From positions 263,067 through 327,066 of the forward strand of contig JBDIVM010000005.1 of assembly GCA_039805905.1 (NCBI GenBank): a DNA stretch of 64,000 nt, written 5' to 3'. Positions 35,910-45,585 of this stretch are shown here, in pieces. Under the pieces are notes generated by a model that saw nothing but the letters and a program-made list of their open reading frames with translations, had not been told where the DNA came from and made no database searches. The position numbers were made by a program, and so were the translations under genes. Origin of the DNA: Thermohalobaculum sp039805905. Lineage in GTDB: Bacteria > Pseudomonadota > Alphaproteobacteria > Rhodobacterales > Rhodobacteraceae. Each line of letters starts with the position of its first letter. Position 1 is the first letter of the stretch.

Positions 35910-37541
35910 TCAGTTTGCCTGTCGGCGCAGGAATGCCGGGATCTCGCCTTCGTCCTCATCGCCGTCCTGCGCACGAGACGGATCTGAAGCGCGCTCCGCA
36001 CGCGACTCGGCGGACGGGCTGCCCGCAACGCGGTGGATCAGCTTGTTGATCGCGAACAGGCCCGACCGCGCGCCGGAGGCGAGGCGGCTTTCCTGCTCGC
36101 CCACACTGCGCCGGTCCGGCATCGGGTCCGCGATCAGGCTCGGCTCGCTGCGCGGCCGCGGCTCCGGCGACGCGCGGTCGGTGTCGAACAGCTCCGGTTC
36201 GTCGTCGATCATGACGCGCGGCTGCGAAGGCGCCGCCTCGCGGCGGGCCCGCGCCGCCATCGCGCGCTGGCGCACTTCCTCCGCCCGGGCGCGGATCTCG
36301 TCCGGCGTCGGGGTGGTTGCGCCGCGCCGCTCGTGCGGGCGCTGCGGTTCGGGCGCCCGCTGGGCAACCGCCACCGGCTGCGGTGCCGGCTCCGGGGCGA
36401 TCTCGGCTTCCGGCTCGGGTTCGGGCTCGCGTGTGCGCATGGCGGCCGGGCGCTGCGGTTCGGCTGCCGGCTCCGGCCGCCGCTGCGCCGCACGTACCGC
36501 CGACATCATGCCGGGATCGGTTGCCTGGGGCCGGCGGCGCGGCGCGCTTTCCAGCGGCGGGCGCTGCACCGCGTTCTCCACGTCGATGCCGGTAGCAACG
36601 ACCGACACGCGCATCCGGCCCTCCATGTCCGGATCGATGGCCGAGCCGAACTTGATCATCGCGTTCGGATCGACCTCCTCCTTGATGCGGTTGGCGGCCT
36701 CGTCCATCTCGAACAGCGTCAGGTCGTAGCCACCGGTGATGTTGATCAGCACGCCCTTGGCACCCTTCAGGCTGATCTCGTCGAGGAGCGGGTTGGCGAT
36801 CGCCTTCTCGGCGGCGTCGATGGCGCGGGTCTCGCCGTCGGCCTCGCCGGTGCCCATCATCGCCTTGCCCATTTCCTCCATCACAGAGCGGACATCGGCA
36901 AAATCGAGGTTGATCATGCCCGGACGCACCATCAGGTCGGTAACGCCCTGAACGCCCTGATAGAGCACGTCATCGGCCATCATGAAGGCCTCGACGAAGG
37001 TGGTGCGCTCGGAGGCGACCTGGAACAGGTTCTGGTTCGGGATCACGATCAGGGTGTCGACGACAGATTGCATCTCGGCCACGCCGGCCTCGGCCAGCGC
37101 CATGCGCCGCGCGCCCTCGAACTGGAACGGCTTGGTCACGACACCGACGGTCAGGATGCCCATCTCTCGGGCCGCCCGCGCCACGACCGGCGCCGCACCG
37201 GTGCCCGTGCCGCCGCCCATGCCGGCGGTGATGAAGCACATGTGCGTGCCGTCGAGGTGGTTCATGATCTCCTCGATCGACTCCTCGGCGGCCGAGAGCC
37301 CGACCTCGGGCTTCGAGCCGGCGCCGAGTCCGCGCGTCACCCCGGTACCGAGCTGGATCTTCCGCGACGCCCGGGAATGGGAAAGCGCTTGGGAATCGGT
37401 GTTCGCGGCGACGAACTCGACTCCCTGCAGCTTCTTCTCGATCATGTTGTTGATGGCGTTCCCGCCGGCGCCGCCCACGCCGAACACCGTGATCCGCGCC
37501 CTCAGATCATGGTCTTCGGGTTGATGTAGGTTAAGTGCCAT
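35910..37541 (-). CDS. ftsZ: Cell division protein FtsZ
   Basis: FtsZ is the tubulin-like GTPase that forms the division ring. The GTPase core (about residues 12-315) has GVGGAGGNAINNM and the tubulin signature GGGTGTGAAP near 107-116, with the T7 segment NLDFADVRSVM. A long linker rich in Pro, Glu, Ala and Arg (about 320-525) separates the core from the conserved C-terminal peptide DEGEIPAFLRRQAN that binds FtsA and other partners. At 543 residues it is longer than E. coli FtsZ, as usual in alphaproteobacteria. A 104-bp gap after ftsA may hold a promoter. Confidence 0.97.
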   Translation of the reverse strand: MALNLHQPEDHDLRARITVFGVGGAGGNAINNMIEKKLQGVEFVAANTDSQALSHSRASRKIQLGTGVTRGLGAGSKPEVGLSAAEESIEEIMNHLDGTHMCFITAGMGGGTGTGAAPVVARAAREMGILTVGVVTKPFQFEGARRMALAEAGVAEMQSVVDTLIVIPNQNLFQVASERTTFVEAFMMADDVLYQGVQGVTDLMVRPGMINLDFADVRSVMEEMGKAMMGTGEADGETRAIDAAEKAIANPLLDEISLKGAKGVLINITGGYDLTLFEMDEAANRIKEEVDPNAMIKFGSAIDPDMEGRMRVSVVATGIDVENAVQRPPLESAPRRRPQATDPGMMSAVRAAQRRPEPAAEPQRPAAMRTREPEPEPEAEIAPEPAPQPVAVAQRAPEPQRPHERRGATTPTPDEIRARAEEVRQRAMAARARREAAPSQPRVMIDDEPELFDTDRASPEPRPRSEPSLIADPMPDRRSVGEQESRLASGARSGLFAINKLIHRVAGSPSAESRAERASDPSRAQDGDEDEGEIPAFLRRQAN

Positions 37542-37645
37542 TTTCCTGCCTCTTCATTTTTGGCGACAGCCTGCCGTTCGCTGCCTTCTGCTCGATTTGT
37601 TTTTTCACAAACTAACCCATCGACCTGCGCACGTCACGCGGGATT

Positions 37646-38995
37646 TCACCAGCTTGTTTTCAGCCAGCGGAGCATCTCCGTCGCCCTTCCGCGGGCCGAG
37701 AGAGGCCGCGGCGCGTCGAAGTCCCAGAGCTCGTCATGAGGCCGGAGGGCATAGGTCGCCAGACCTACGACAGTGGAGTAATCCGGTCCCGAAAGTGACT
37801 GCGGCAGACCCGAAATCCGGAGTGGCCGGCCGATGCGCGGGCGGCGCCCCAGGATGCGGGTTGCCATCTCGTCCACACCCGGCATCTGGCATGCAGCACC
37901 TGTCAGCACCAGGCTGCATCCGGGCATGTCGCTGACCCCGAGCTCGAGCAGGCGCTGACGCAGCAGCCGGAAGGTTTCCTCAAGTCTCGGGCGGATCACG
38001 CCGATCAGCATGCCCCGGCTGATCTGCCGGCGATTCGGGACGTCCTCCTCGCCGATGCGCGGCGCCTCGATCAGATCGCGGTCGTCGGCGCCGGTCGGGA
38101 CCACGCCGCCATAGAGCGTCTTGATCCGTTCGGCGGCGGCCGAGCGCATCAGCAGTCCGGCGGCGATGTCGCTGGTGACATGGTCGCCGCCGAAGCGGAC
38201 CTGATCGACGCAGATCAGATGGTCGCGCAGGAATACCGAGAGCGACGTCGCGCCGCCGCCCATGTCAATGCAGACGGCCCCCGTCCTCTGCTCGTCCTCG
38301 ACCAGCGCCGCAATCCCGGACGCATAGGGCGCGGCCACCACGCCGGCGAGATCGAGGTCGCATTGCCGGATGCACTCGACGAGGTTGGCGAGCGGGCGCG
38401 AGTCGACCGTCAGCACATGCATCGCCACGGCCAGGCGCTCGGCGGTCATTCCCCGCGGGTCCGTGATCCCGCCCTGCCCCTCGACGGTGACCTCCACCGG
38501 CTGGGCGTGCAGGATCTGGCGTCCGTCGCCGACGGGGGGCTCCGGGCAAGCACCGAGGACGTTGGAGATGTCCCGCTCGGTGATCTGCCCGGTCTCGGTC
38601 TCGACCTCGGCAGTCGTCGAATAGCTCTTCGGGCGTCCGCCGGAAAAGGAAACGATCACCTGGTCGACCCGGTCGACTTTCGGCGCGGCCATCTTCTCGG
38701 CGTTCAACAGCGCCAGCCGGACCGCCCGGGCGACCTCGTCCATGTCCACGATCTCGCCGCGCCGTACGCCCCGAGACTGGACGGTGCGCGCACCGACCAC
38801 CTCGATCGCGCCGAAGAGGCTGGTCCCGAGCCGGTCGCTCCGACCCGCGTCACCGAGCCGCGCCGGGTCGAGCTTCAGGACGAGGCAGGTGATCTTCGAG
38901 GAACCGATGTCCAGCACCGCGAGCCGCCCGCGCTTGACCGCGGCATGCAGCCGCGCGCGCATGTTCCGGAACGGCATGAGTTCTGCGAAGTTCAT
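37646..38995 (-). CDS. ftsA: Cell division protein FtsA
   Basis: FtsA is the actin-like membrane tether of the Z ring. The 449 residues include the phosphate-1 loop LAVLDIGSSKITCLVLK near 24-40, the SHS2-domain 1C segment, and the phosphate-2 and adenosine motifs (VCIDMGGGATSLSVF; LVLTGAACQMPGVDE). The amphipathic C-terminus (ATEMLRWLKTSW) is the membrane-binding helix. Its ATG overlaps the ftsQ stop (ATGA). Confidence 0.96.
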   Translation of the reverse strand: MNFAELMPFRNMRARLHAAVKRGRLAVLDIGSSKITCLVLKLDPARLGDAGRSDRLGTSLFGAIEVVGARTVQSRGVRRGEIVDMDEVARAVRLALLNAEKMAAPKVDRVDQVIVSFSGGRPKSYSTTAEVETETGQITERDISNVLGACPEPPVGDGRQILHAQPVEVTVEGQGGITDPRGMTAERLAVAMHVLTVDSRPLANLVECIRQCDLDLAGVVAAPYASGIAALVEDEQRTGAVCIDMGGGATSLSVFLRDHLICVDQVRFGGDHVTSDIAAGLLMRSAAAERIKTLYGGVVPTGADDRDLIEAPRIGEEDVPNRRQISRGMLIGVIRPRLEETFRLLRQRLLELGVSDMPGCSLVLTGAACQMPGVDEMATRILGRRPRIGRPLRISGLPQSLSGPDYSTVVGLATYALRPHDELWDFDAPRPLSARGRATEMLRWLKTSW

Positions 38996-39900
38996 GTATC
39001 CTTTCCCCCGAGCAAGGCAACCGCCTTCCTGATCTGGTAGGTCTCGGCCGCTTCCGGCGTCATCTGAAGCGCCGGTCGCTCCGGAACCCGCATGTCGACG
39101 ACGGCGACTCCGCGGTCGAGGAGTTCATCGCCATAGTGCAGCGCCATGACCCGCGACAGCGCTTCGACGGCGCCGTGCTGCGGCAGCTTGATCACCATCC
39201 CCCGATCGAGCACGAAGTCCCAGCGCCGCTCGCCCACCCTGACCAGGGCGCGCAGCCGCGGGAGGATGTCGGAGGCGGCAGCGATCAGCTCCAGCGCCTC
39301 CGGCACCCGTGCCGCTGCCCCCTCGCCCAGCAATACGGGCAGCGACGGATGATCCGCCCGGGGACCTGCCGGGCCGATTTCGACACCCCCGTCGTCGAGC
39401 AGCACCAGCGTGCCGTCCGGCCGGCGATAGAGCGCGGCGGGAATCCGCTCGACCACGCCGACCCCCAGGATTCCCTGGGGGTCGAACTGCACGGTCGCCC
39501 GCTTCACCGCGCCGAGGGCCTCGATGCGGAGGCGCAGTTCCTCGACATCGAGCTTCAGCGACGACATGCCCGGAATCACTCCGATGGTCCGCTTGACCTC
39601 GGCGTTCAGCGCCGCGCTCCCGCCGGTGACAACCACGCCCTTGACCGCGAATTCCGGCCGCGCGGCAACGCGCTCGGCCAGCGCCGCGACATACGCCTCG
39701 ATCTGCCCGCGCATGGCGTCGTCGGCGACCACCCGCCAGCCGGCGACAGCCAGGGCACCGAGCGGCAGATAGACCAGCACGGCATTGCGGGTGAGGGGCT
39801 TCGCCCAGGCGCGCCGCAGCCGGTAGATGAACTTTGACGGTCCCGGCCCCCGCCGGCCGCCGGCCTGCGGCCCGTCGCGCGGCTCGCTCACCGCCCGCAT
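38992..39900 (-). CDS. ftsQ: Cell division protein FtsQ
   Basis: FtsQ is the bitopic protein that links the early and late divisome. The 302 residues contain a short basic cytoplasmic segment, one membrane helix (AVLVYLPLGALAVAGW, about 41-56), a POTRA domain (VKGVVVTGGSAALNAEVKR onward, about 87-155) and the beta domain. The frame stays open upstream across ddl, but the ATG at 39900, 12 bp inside the ddl end, is the natural start. Its stop overlaps the ftsA ATG. Confidence 0.93.
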   Translation of the reverse strand: MRAVSEPRDGPQAGGRRGPGPSKFIYRLRRAWAKPLTRNAVLVYLPLGALAVAGWRVVADDAMRGQIEAYVAALAERVAARPEFAVKGVVVTGGSAALNAEVKRTIGVIPGMSSLKLDVEELRLRIEALGAVKRATVQFDPQGILGVGVVERIPAALYRRPDGTLVLLDDGGVEIGPAGPRADHPSLPVLLGEGAAARVPEALELIAAASDILPRLRALVRVGERRWDFVLDRGMVIKLPQHGAVEALSRVMALHYGDELLDRGVAVVDMRVPERPALQMTPEAAETYQIRKAVALLGGKDT

Positions 39901-40805
39901 GACGCATCCCCCACCAGCCAGTCGCACAGCTCCTCGAACGAGATCCCGCAATGGGCCGCCTGTTCCGGCGCCAGCGAGGTCGGTGTCATGCCGGGCTGGG
40001 TGTTGGTCTCGAGCAGCACCAGACCCTCGAGGCCCCGCCGCTCGTCCCAGCGGAAATCGGTGCGGCTGAGCCCGCGGCAGCCGAGCGCCCGGTGCGCCGC
40101 AAGGGCGTGGGCGAGGCAGGCCTCGGTCACGTCGGCCGGGATCGCGGCCGGAACCACATGGCGCGAGCCGCCGGCGGAATATTTCGCGTGATAGTCGTAC
40201 CAGCCGGTCGCCGCGATGATGTCGGTGACGGCGAGCCCCCGATCGCCCATCACCGCCACCGTCATCTCGCGCCCGGGCACGAACCGCTCGACCATCATCT
40301 GCGCCGGTCCGTCCTCGCCGATCTGTGCCGGACCGTTGGCGTTCTCGTGCACGATGTAGACGCCGACCGACGATCCCTCGTTGACCGGCTTCACCACATA
40401 GGGCGGCGGCATCGGGTGGCCGGCGAGGATCTCGGCGCGCGACGCGACCAGGCTCTCGGCCACCGGCAGCCCGGCGGCCCGGTAGAGCTCCTTGGTTCGG
40501 ATCTTGTCCATCGCCAGCGCCGAGGCGAGCACGCCGGAATGGGTGTAGGGAAGGCCGAGCCATTCGAGGATTCCCTGCACGCAGCCATCCTCGCCCCAGC
40601 GGCCATGAAGTGCGTTGAACACGGCGTCGGGCCTGGCATCATCCAGGTCCCGGACGAGCGTCCGTCCGGCGTCGATTTCCGTCACCTCGTATCCCGCACG
40701 GCGCAGTGCGTTTGCGCATTCGCGGCCGGAGACGAGCGAGACCTCGCGCTCGGCCGAAAGGCCGCCCTTCAGCACCACGACGCGGGGAAATGTCCTGCTC
40801 GACAT
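39888..40805 (-). CDS. ddl: D-alanine--D-alanine ligase
   Basis: Ddl makes the D-Ala-D-Ala dipeptide that ends the peptidoglycan stem. The 305 residues have the ATP-grasp fold: the glycine-rich loop VVLKGGLSAEREVSLVSGRE near 9-28, then KPVNEGSSVGV, and the metal-site segment LLETNTQPGMTPTSL near the C-terminus. It overlaps ftsQ by 13 bp. It lies 76 bp downstream of murB. Confidence 0.96.
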   Translation of the reverse strand: MSSRTFPRVVVLKGGLSAEREVSLVSGRECANALRRAGYEVTEIDAGRTLVRDLDDARPDAVFNALHGRWGEDGCVQGILEWLGLPYTHSGVLASALAMDKIRTKELYRAAGLPVAESLVASRAEILAGHPMPPPYVVKPVNEGSSVGVYIVHENANGPAQIGEDGPAQMMVERFVPGREMTVAVMGDRGLAVTDIIAATGWYDYHAKYSAGGSRHVVPAAIPADVTEACLAHALAAHRALGCRGLSRTDFRWDERRGLEGLVLLETNTQPGMTPTSLAPEQAAHCGISFEELCDWLVGDASCGR

Positions 40806-40881
40806 CCGCGCCCCACCTATCCCGGCCGCTCCCGCCCGTTGATCCGGCGGGTGATTCGGCCGCTGCCGCCTATGCGGTCTG

Positions 40882-41832
40882 TTATCGGCTCACGATAGCG
40901 CCGATGCGCTGGATTTCCCAGCGCAAATCCACCCCGGACTGCGATTTCACCCGGGCCCGGACCAGCTCTCCCAAGGCCTCGAGTTCGGCTGCCGTCGCGT
41001 TCCCGGTGTTGATCAGGAAGTTGCAGTGCATTTCGCTCATCTTCGCGCCGCCGAGCGTCAGGCCGCGGCAGCCGGCATCCTCGATCAGCTTCCAGGCCTT
41101 GAGCTCCATCGAGTCGCCGGGCTCGCCGGTCGAGGAATGGCCGGCGGGGTTGGCGAAGGTCGAGCCGCAGGAGCGTTCGCGCACCGGCTGGCTGGCCTCG
41201 CGCCGGGCGACGAACTCCTGCATCCGCGCCTCGATTTCCGCGGCAATGCCCGGCCGCCCCTGCAGCACGGCGCCGGTCACGATGCTGTCGTCCGGGAGTG
41301 CCGACGAGCGATAGGCGAAGCCGACCTCCTCCACGGTCAGCCGCAGGCGCTGGCCACCGCGGCCAACGGCCGTGACCTCCCGAACCACATCGGCCATGTA
41401 GCTGCCGTAGCAGCCGGCGTTCATCTTCACTGCGCCGCCGATGGCTCCCGGGATGGTGCGCAGGAATTCGAGCCCGGCGATCCCTGCCTCGGCAGCCCGC
41501 CTGGCCACATGGGCGTCCAGCGCCGCCGCGCCAGCGTCCAGCCGGTGGCCGTCCCGCACCTCGACCGCGTTGAAGCCCCGGCCGAGGCGGACCACGACGC
41601 CGCGGATACCACCGTCGCGGATGATCAGGTTCGAGCAGACCCCGATCGGGGTCACCGGGACGTCCGGCGGACAGCCTTCGAGGAAGCCGGCAAGATCGTC
41701 CTCGTCAGCGGGCTGGAACAGCACCTCGGCCGGCCCGCCGACCCGAAGCCATGCGAGGGGCGCGAGCGGCGCCGCCGCGGTCAGCCGGCCGCGGACCGGG
41801 GGGAGCCGGTCGATCAGCCCGGCGCCGGTCAT
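40882..41832 (-). CDS. murB: UDP-N-acetylmuramate dehydrogenase MurB
   Basis: MurB is the flavoenzyme that reduces UDP-GlcNAc-enolpyruvate to UDP-MurNAc. The 316 residues show the FAD-binding PCMH domain (VGGPAEVLFQPADEDDLAGF, IGVCSNLIIRDGGIRGVVV, TIPGAIGGAVKMNAGCYG) and the catalytic segment RSCGSTFANPAG with the active-site Ser. Its ATG overlaps the stop of the APC permease (ATGA), so the two are translationally coupled. A longer in-frame ATG at 41892 lies within the permease. Confidence 0.95.
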   Translation of the reverse strand: MTGAGLIDRLPPVRGRLTAAAPLAPLAWLRVGGPAEVLFQPADEDDLAGFLEGCPPDVPVTPIGVCSNLIIRDGGIRGVVVRLGRGFNAVEVRDGHRLDAGAAALDAHVARRAAEAGIAGLEFLRTIPGAIGGAVKMNAGCYGSYMADVVREVTAVGRGGQRLRLTVEEVGFAYRSSALPDDSIVTGAVLQGRPGIAAEIEARMQEFVARREASQPVRERSCGSTFANPAGHSSTGEPGDSMELKAWKLIEDAGCRGLTLGGAKMSEMHCNFLINTGNATAAELEALGELVRARVKSQSGVDLRWEIQRIGAIVSR

Positions 41833-43025
41833 TGCGCGACCGACCATATCAGCGCCAGGACCGAGCCGCCGAGACCCGCCCAAGGCAGCCATGCGGGCGC
41901 AACGAAGGCGCCGACAGGCGCCGGGCCTCGCCGCTTCAGCGCGATCAGCGACGCGTTCACCACGATGAAGACGCAGAGCAGCACCATCGAGGTGATCTCC
42001 GCCAGGGCCAACAGCGGCGCGGTCAATGCCAGCGCGATCACCGCCCCCGTCGCCACGACCGTCGCCAGCACCGGGGTTCCGAAGCGGGGGGCGGCGTGGT
42101 GGAACGGCGCAAAGGCGGCGGAAAAGCGCCCGAGGCCATAGAGCACCCGCGCCGACATCACGACCTGGGCGAGCACGCCGTTCAGTGCCGCGACCGTGGC
42201 GATCGCGGCGAGGAAATCCGCCGACCGCCCGCTCGCCGTCTCGAACACCAGCGCCAGCGGTTGTCGGCTTGCAGCCAGCTGCTCGACCGGCACTGCCCGC
42301 ACCGCCGCCCAGGCGACGGCCACATAGAGCAGCGTGGTAACGCCGAGCGCAAGGAAGATGGCGCGCGGCACGGTGCGGGACGGCTCGCGCGTCTCCTCGA
42401 CCATGTTGACGATGTCCTCGAAGCCGAGAAAGGCAAAGAAGGCCAGCATCCCACCCGCCGCCAGCCCCGCCGGGACGAATGCGAGTGCCGCCTCGGTTTG
42501 CACGGCGGCCGGTCCGGCTGCGCCAGCGCCGATCACGATCAGGAGCCCCAGGATCTCGATCGCGGTGAAGACGGCGGCGAGCGCGAGGGATTCGAGCACC
42601 CCGACGACCGCCGCGATTCCCAGGCCGACGCCGACCGCCGCGATCAGCAGCCCGTCCGGCAGGTCAACCAGTGCCCGCAGATAGCCGACCCCGCCCTGGA
42701 GCACGACCGCGGCAGAGACCACGCCAACGATTTCCGTCCCGATCCCCGTCGTCAGGGCCGGCCCCTGGCGACCGGTCGCGGCAAGGGCGTATGCCGCCTC
42801 GCCCGCCGCCTCGGGGATGCGTCCCGCCAGCTCCGCATAGGTCAGGCAGGTCGGAGCGGCGATCAGCGCCGCCAGCACGAAGACGAGCGGTGCCCAGATC
42901 CCGGCATGGCCGGCCACGACCCCGACCAGCACGTAGATCCCTGCGCCGACCATGACGCCGACGCCATAGGCCGTCAGCAGCCCGAGCCCGATCCGCCGTC
43001 TCAGCCCGGGACGAGCAGCAGCCAT
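41829..43025 (-). CDS. APC superfamily permease inside the dcw operon
   Basis: A 398-residue amino acid-polyamine-organocation permease with about 11-12 membrane segments. TM1 (LGLLTAYGVGVMVGAGIYVLVG) has the unwound GxGIY motif of APC transporters, and the segment FFAFLGFEDIVNMVEETREPSRT matches the TM6/7 region (E-E-x-x-x-P). The ATG at 43025 has AGGGAGCGCCG upstream, 16 bp after murC; its TGA overlaps the murB start. Substrate unknown: amino acid or polyamine. A permease between murC and murB is unusual; other Rhodobacterales have, as I recall, a small membrane protein here. Confidence 0.88.
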   Translation of the reverse strand: MAAARPGLRRRIGLGLLTAYGVGVMVGAGIYVLVGVVAGHAGIWAPLVFVLAALIAAPTCLTYAELAGRIPEAAGEAAYALAATGRQGPALTTGIGTEIVGVVSAAVVLQGGVGYLRALVDLPDGLLIAAVGVGLGIAAVVGVLESLALAAVFTAIEILGLLIVIGAGAAGPAAVQTEAALAFVPAGLAAGGMLAFFAFLGFEDIVNMVEETREPSRTVPRAIFLALGVTTLLYVAVAWAAVRAVPVEQLAASRQPLALVFETASGRSADFLAAIATVAALNGVLAQVVMSARVLYGLGRFSAAFAPFHHAAPRFGTPVLATVVATGAVIALALTAPLLALAEITSMVLLCVFIVVNASLIALKRRGPAPVGAFVAPAWLPWAGLGGSVLALIWSVAQ

Positions 43026-43041
43026 CGGCGCTCCCTGCCGC

Positions 43042-44454
43042 TCAGCCGCCGCGCGCGGCAAGCTCGCCCGGAAGCGCATGGGCCCACGCCGAGATCGTGC
43101 CCGCCCCGAGGCAGACAACCAGATCGCCCGGACCGGCATGGCCGGCGACGAATTCCGCCAGGCCCTCCGGCGCCTTCAGCGCATGGGCCGAGCGGTGGCC
43201 GTGGGCGCGCAGCCCCCCGACCAGCGCATCCCGGCTGATGCCCTCGATGGGCGCCTCGCCCGCGGCATAGACATCGGTGATGCCGACCACGTCCGCGTCG
43301 TTGAAGCAGCCGCAGAATTCCTCGAACAGGTCGTGCAGCCGGGTGTAGCGGTGCGGCTGATGGATCGCGATCACCCGGCCCTCGGTCGTCGTCCGGGCCG
43401 CCTTCAGCACCGCGGCGATCTCGACCGGATGATGGCCGTAGTCGTCGATGATCCGCGCACCGTTCCAGTCGCCGACATGGGTGAAGCGGCGCTTCACCCC
43501 GGCAAACGCAGCAAGGCCCCGGCGCACCGCGTCCATGCCGATCCCGAGTTCGCGCGCAACCCCGATCGCGGCCAGCGCGTTCAGCACGTTGTGCTCGCCC
43601 GGAACGGCGAGGCTCAGCCCCTCGTGCCGCTCCTCTCCCGCGCTGCCGCGCAGCACCGCATCGAAATGCATCCGCCCGTCCGCATAGCGCACGTTCTCGG
43701 CCCGGATGTCGGCCTGCCGCGAGAAGCCGTAGGTGACAACCCGCCGGTCGGTGATGCGGCCGATCAGGCTCTGCACCTCCGGATGGTCCATGCAGGCCAC
43801 CAGCGCGCCATAGAACGGAATGTTCGAGGCGAAGGCCTCGAATCCGTCGCGCAGTGCCTCGACCGAGCCGTAATGGTCCATGTGCTCGGGATCGATGTTC
43901 GTCACCACCGCGATGGTCGCCGGCAGCTTGACGAAGGTGCCATCGGATTCGTCGGCCTCGACCACCATCCAGCGACCCTCGCCCATGCGCGCATTGGAGC
44001 CGTAGGACTGGATGATGCCACCATTGATCACCGTCGGATCCTCGCCGCCGGCATCGAGCAGCGCCGCGACCAGCGAGGTCGTGGTCGTCTTGCCGTGAGT
44101 TCCGGCGACCGCCACGTTCGACTTCAGCCGCATCAACTCCGCCAGCATCTCGGCCCGGCGCACCACCGGCAGCGCCCGCTCGCGCGCGGCATCGAGCTCC
44201 GGATTGCCGCGTTTCACCGCCGACGAGATCACCACCACCCGTGCCGCGCCCAGACTGGCGGCGTCGTGGCCGATCGTGACCCTCGCGCCCAGCCCGCGCA
44301 GGCGTTCGACGATGGGGCTGTCCTTCATGTCCGAGCCCTGCACCGTGTAGCCGAGGTTCAGCATCACCTCGGCGATGCCCGACATCCCGATCCCGCCGAT
44401 GCCGACGAAATGGATCGGGCCGATATCGAGCGGCAGCGCGGTCGGGGGGTTCAT
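43042..44454 (-). CDS. murC: UDP-N-acetylmuramate--L-alanine ligase MurC
   Basis: MurC adds L-Ala to UDP-MurNAc. The 470 residues contain the N-terminal Rossmann segment HFVGIGGIGMSGIAEVM, the P-loop VAGTHGKTTTTSLVA near 115-129, the central block VEADESDGTF, and the C-terminal domain with HQPHRYTR. The ATG follows AAGAGGAGAGCC (complement of 44455-44470), 33 bp after murG. Confidence 0.96.
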   Translation of the reverse strand: MNPPTALPLDIGPIHFVGIGGIGMSGIAEVMLNLGYTVQGSDMKDSPIVERLRGLGARVTIGHDAASLGAARVVVISSAVKRGNPELDAARERALPVVRRAEMLAELMRLKSNVAVAGTHGKTTTTSLVAALLDAGGEDPTVINGGIIQSYGSNARMGEGRWMVVEADESDGTFVKLPATIAVVTNIDPEHMDHYGSVEALRDGFEAFASNIPFYGALVACMDHPEVQSLIGRITDRRVVTYGFSRQADIRAENVRYADGRMHFDAVLRGSAGEERHEGLSLAVPGEHNVLNALAAIGVARELGIGMDAVRRGLAAFAGVKRRFTHVGDWNGARIIDDYGHHPVEIAAVLKAARTTTEGRVIAIHQPHRYTRLHDLFEEFCGCFNDADVVGITDVYAAGEAPIEGISRDALVGGLRAHGHRSAHALKAPEGLAEFVAGHAGPGDLVVCLGAGTISAWAHALPGELAARGG

Positions 44455-44487
44455 GGGGCTCTCCTCTTGCAGGACGGCGGCGGGGTA

Positions 44488-45585
44488 TCAGGCGGTTGCC
44501 CCGGCGGCAAGTTCCTCGACCAGGTCGCCGAGCCGCCGGGCCGCATCGGGCCTGCCCTGCGACAGCGCTGCCGCCGCCATCGCCGCGGCGCGGCCCGGAT
44601 CGGTCAGGATCGCACCCGCCTCGGCGGCGAGGCGGCCGGGTGTCAGCTCCCGCTCGGCCAGCACGACCGCGGCGCCGGCCTCGGCCAGCCCCCTGGCATT
44701 TGCGGTCTGCTCGTCGCGCCTCGCGATGGCGAGCGGTATGAGGATCGCGGGCCGGCCCACCGCGGCGATGTCGGCCACCGACGAGGCGCCCGAGCGCGAG
44801 ATCACGAGCTGCGCCGCCGCCAGGCGCCGCGCCACATCGTCGAAGAAAGGCCGGACCGTCGCATCGATCGCAGCCGCAGCATAGGCGGCAGCGACAGCCT
44901 CCCCATCCTCGTCGCGGGCCTGATGCGCGACATGCAGGCGAGCGCGCAGCGCCTCCGGCAGCGCGGCAAGGGCGCCGGGCACGGTCTGCGAGAGGATGCG
45001 GGCACCCTGGCTGCCGCCGATCACCAGAACCTCGACCGCCTGCCCCGGCACCGGCGGCCGGTAGCGCGCACCGGCCAGCGCCGCCACCGCGGCGCGCACC
45101 GGATTGCCGGTGTGGAGCGCCCGGCTGCCCTGCGGCAGCTTGGTCGGCCAGACCCCGCAGGCCACCCGGTCGACGCGCCGCGCAAAGAGTTCGTTCACCT
45201 TGCCAAGCACCCCGTTCGCCTCGTGGATCAGCCGCGGCCTCCCCAGCAGCCAGGCGGCAGCCATCGCCGGGAAGGCCGGGTAGCCGCCGAAGCCGGCGAC
45301 GCAGTCGGGGCGCTCGCGCCGCATCCGCAGCACCGCCGTCAGCACGCCGGCGGCGATCTGGAACGGCGCCAGGAGGCGGCTGATCCCGCCCCGCGCAAAG
45401 GTGCCGGCGCTGACCACCTGCCGCTCGACTCCCGCCGGGAACCCGCCAGCGTAACGGGCCCCGCGCTCGTCGGTCGAGAGCCGCACCCGCCAACCCCGCC
45501 CCAGCATTTCCTCGGCCAGCGCCTGCGCCGGGAACATGTGTCCGCCCGTCCCTCCGGCCGCGATCACCAGGAGCGGCGCGCTCAC
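44488..45585 (-). CDS. murG: UDP-N-acetylglucosamine--lipid I transferase MurG
   Basis: MurG transfers GlcNAc to lipid I on the inner face of the membrane, making lipid II. The 365-residue GT-B protein has the N-terminal loop IAAGGTGGHMFPA (8-20), the second G-loop VLVIGGSQGARILS, and the UDP-GlcNAc site SRSGASSVADIAAVGRPAILIPL. The GTG at 45585 overlaps the ftsW stop (GTGA). The frame is open far upstream inside ftsW, but that is a shadow. Confidence 0.95.
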   Translation of the reverse strand: MSAPLLVIAAGGTGGHMFPAQALAEEMLGRGWRVRLSTDERGARYAGGFPAGVERQVVSAGTFARGGISRLLAPFQIAAGVLTAVLRMRRERPDCVAGFGGYPAFPAMAAAWLLGRPRLIHEANGVLGKVNELFARRVDRVACGVWPTKLPQGSRALHTGNPVRAAVAALAGARYRPPVPGQAVEVLVIGGSQGARILSQTVPGALAALPEALRARLHVAHQARDEDGEAVAAAYAAAAIDATVRPFFDDVARRLAAAQLVISRSGASSVADIAAVGRPAILIPLAIARRDEQTANARGLAEAGAAVVLAERELTPGRLAAEAGAILTDPGRAAAMAAAALSQGRPDAARRLGDLVEELAAGATA

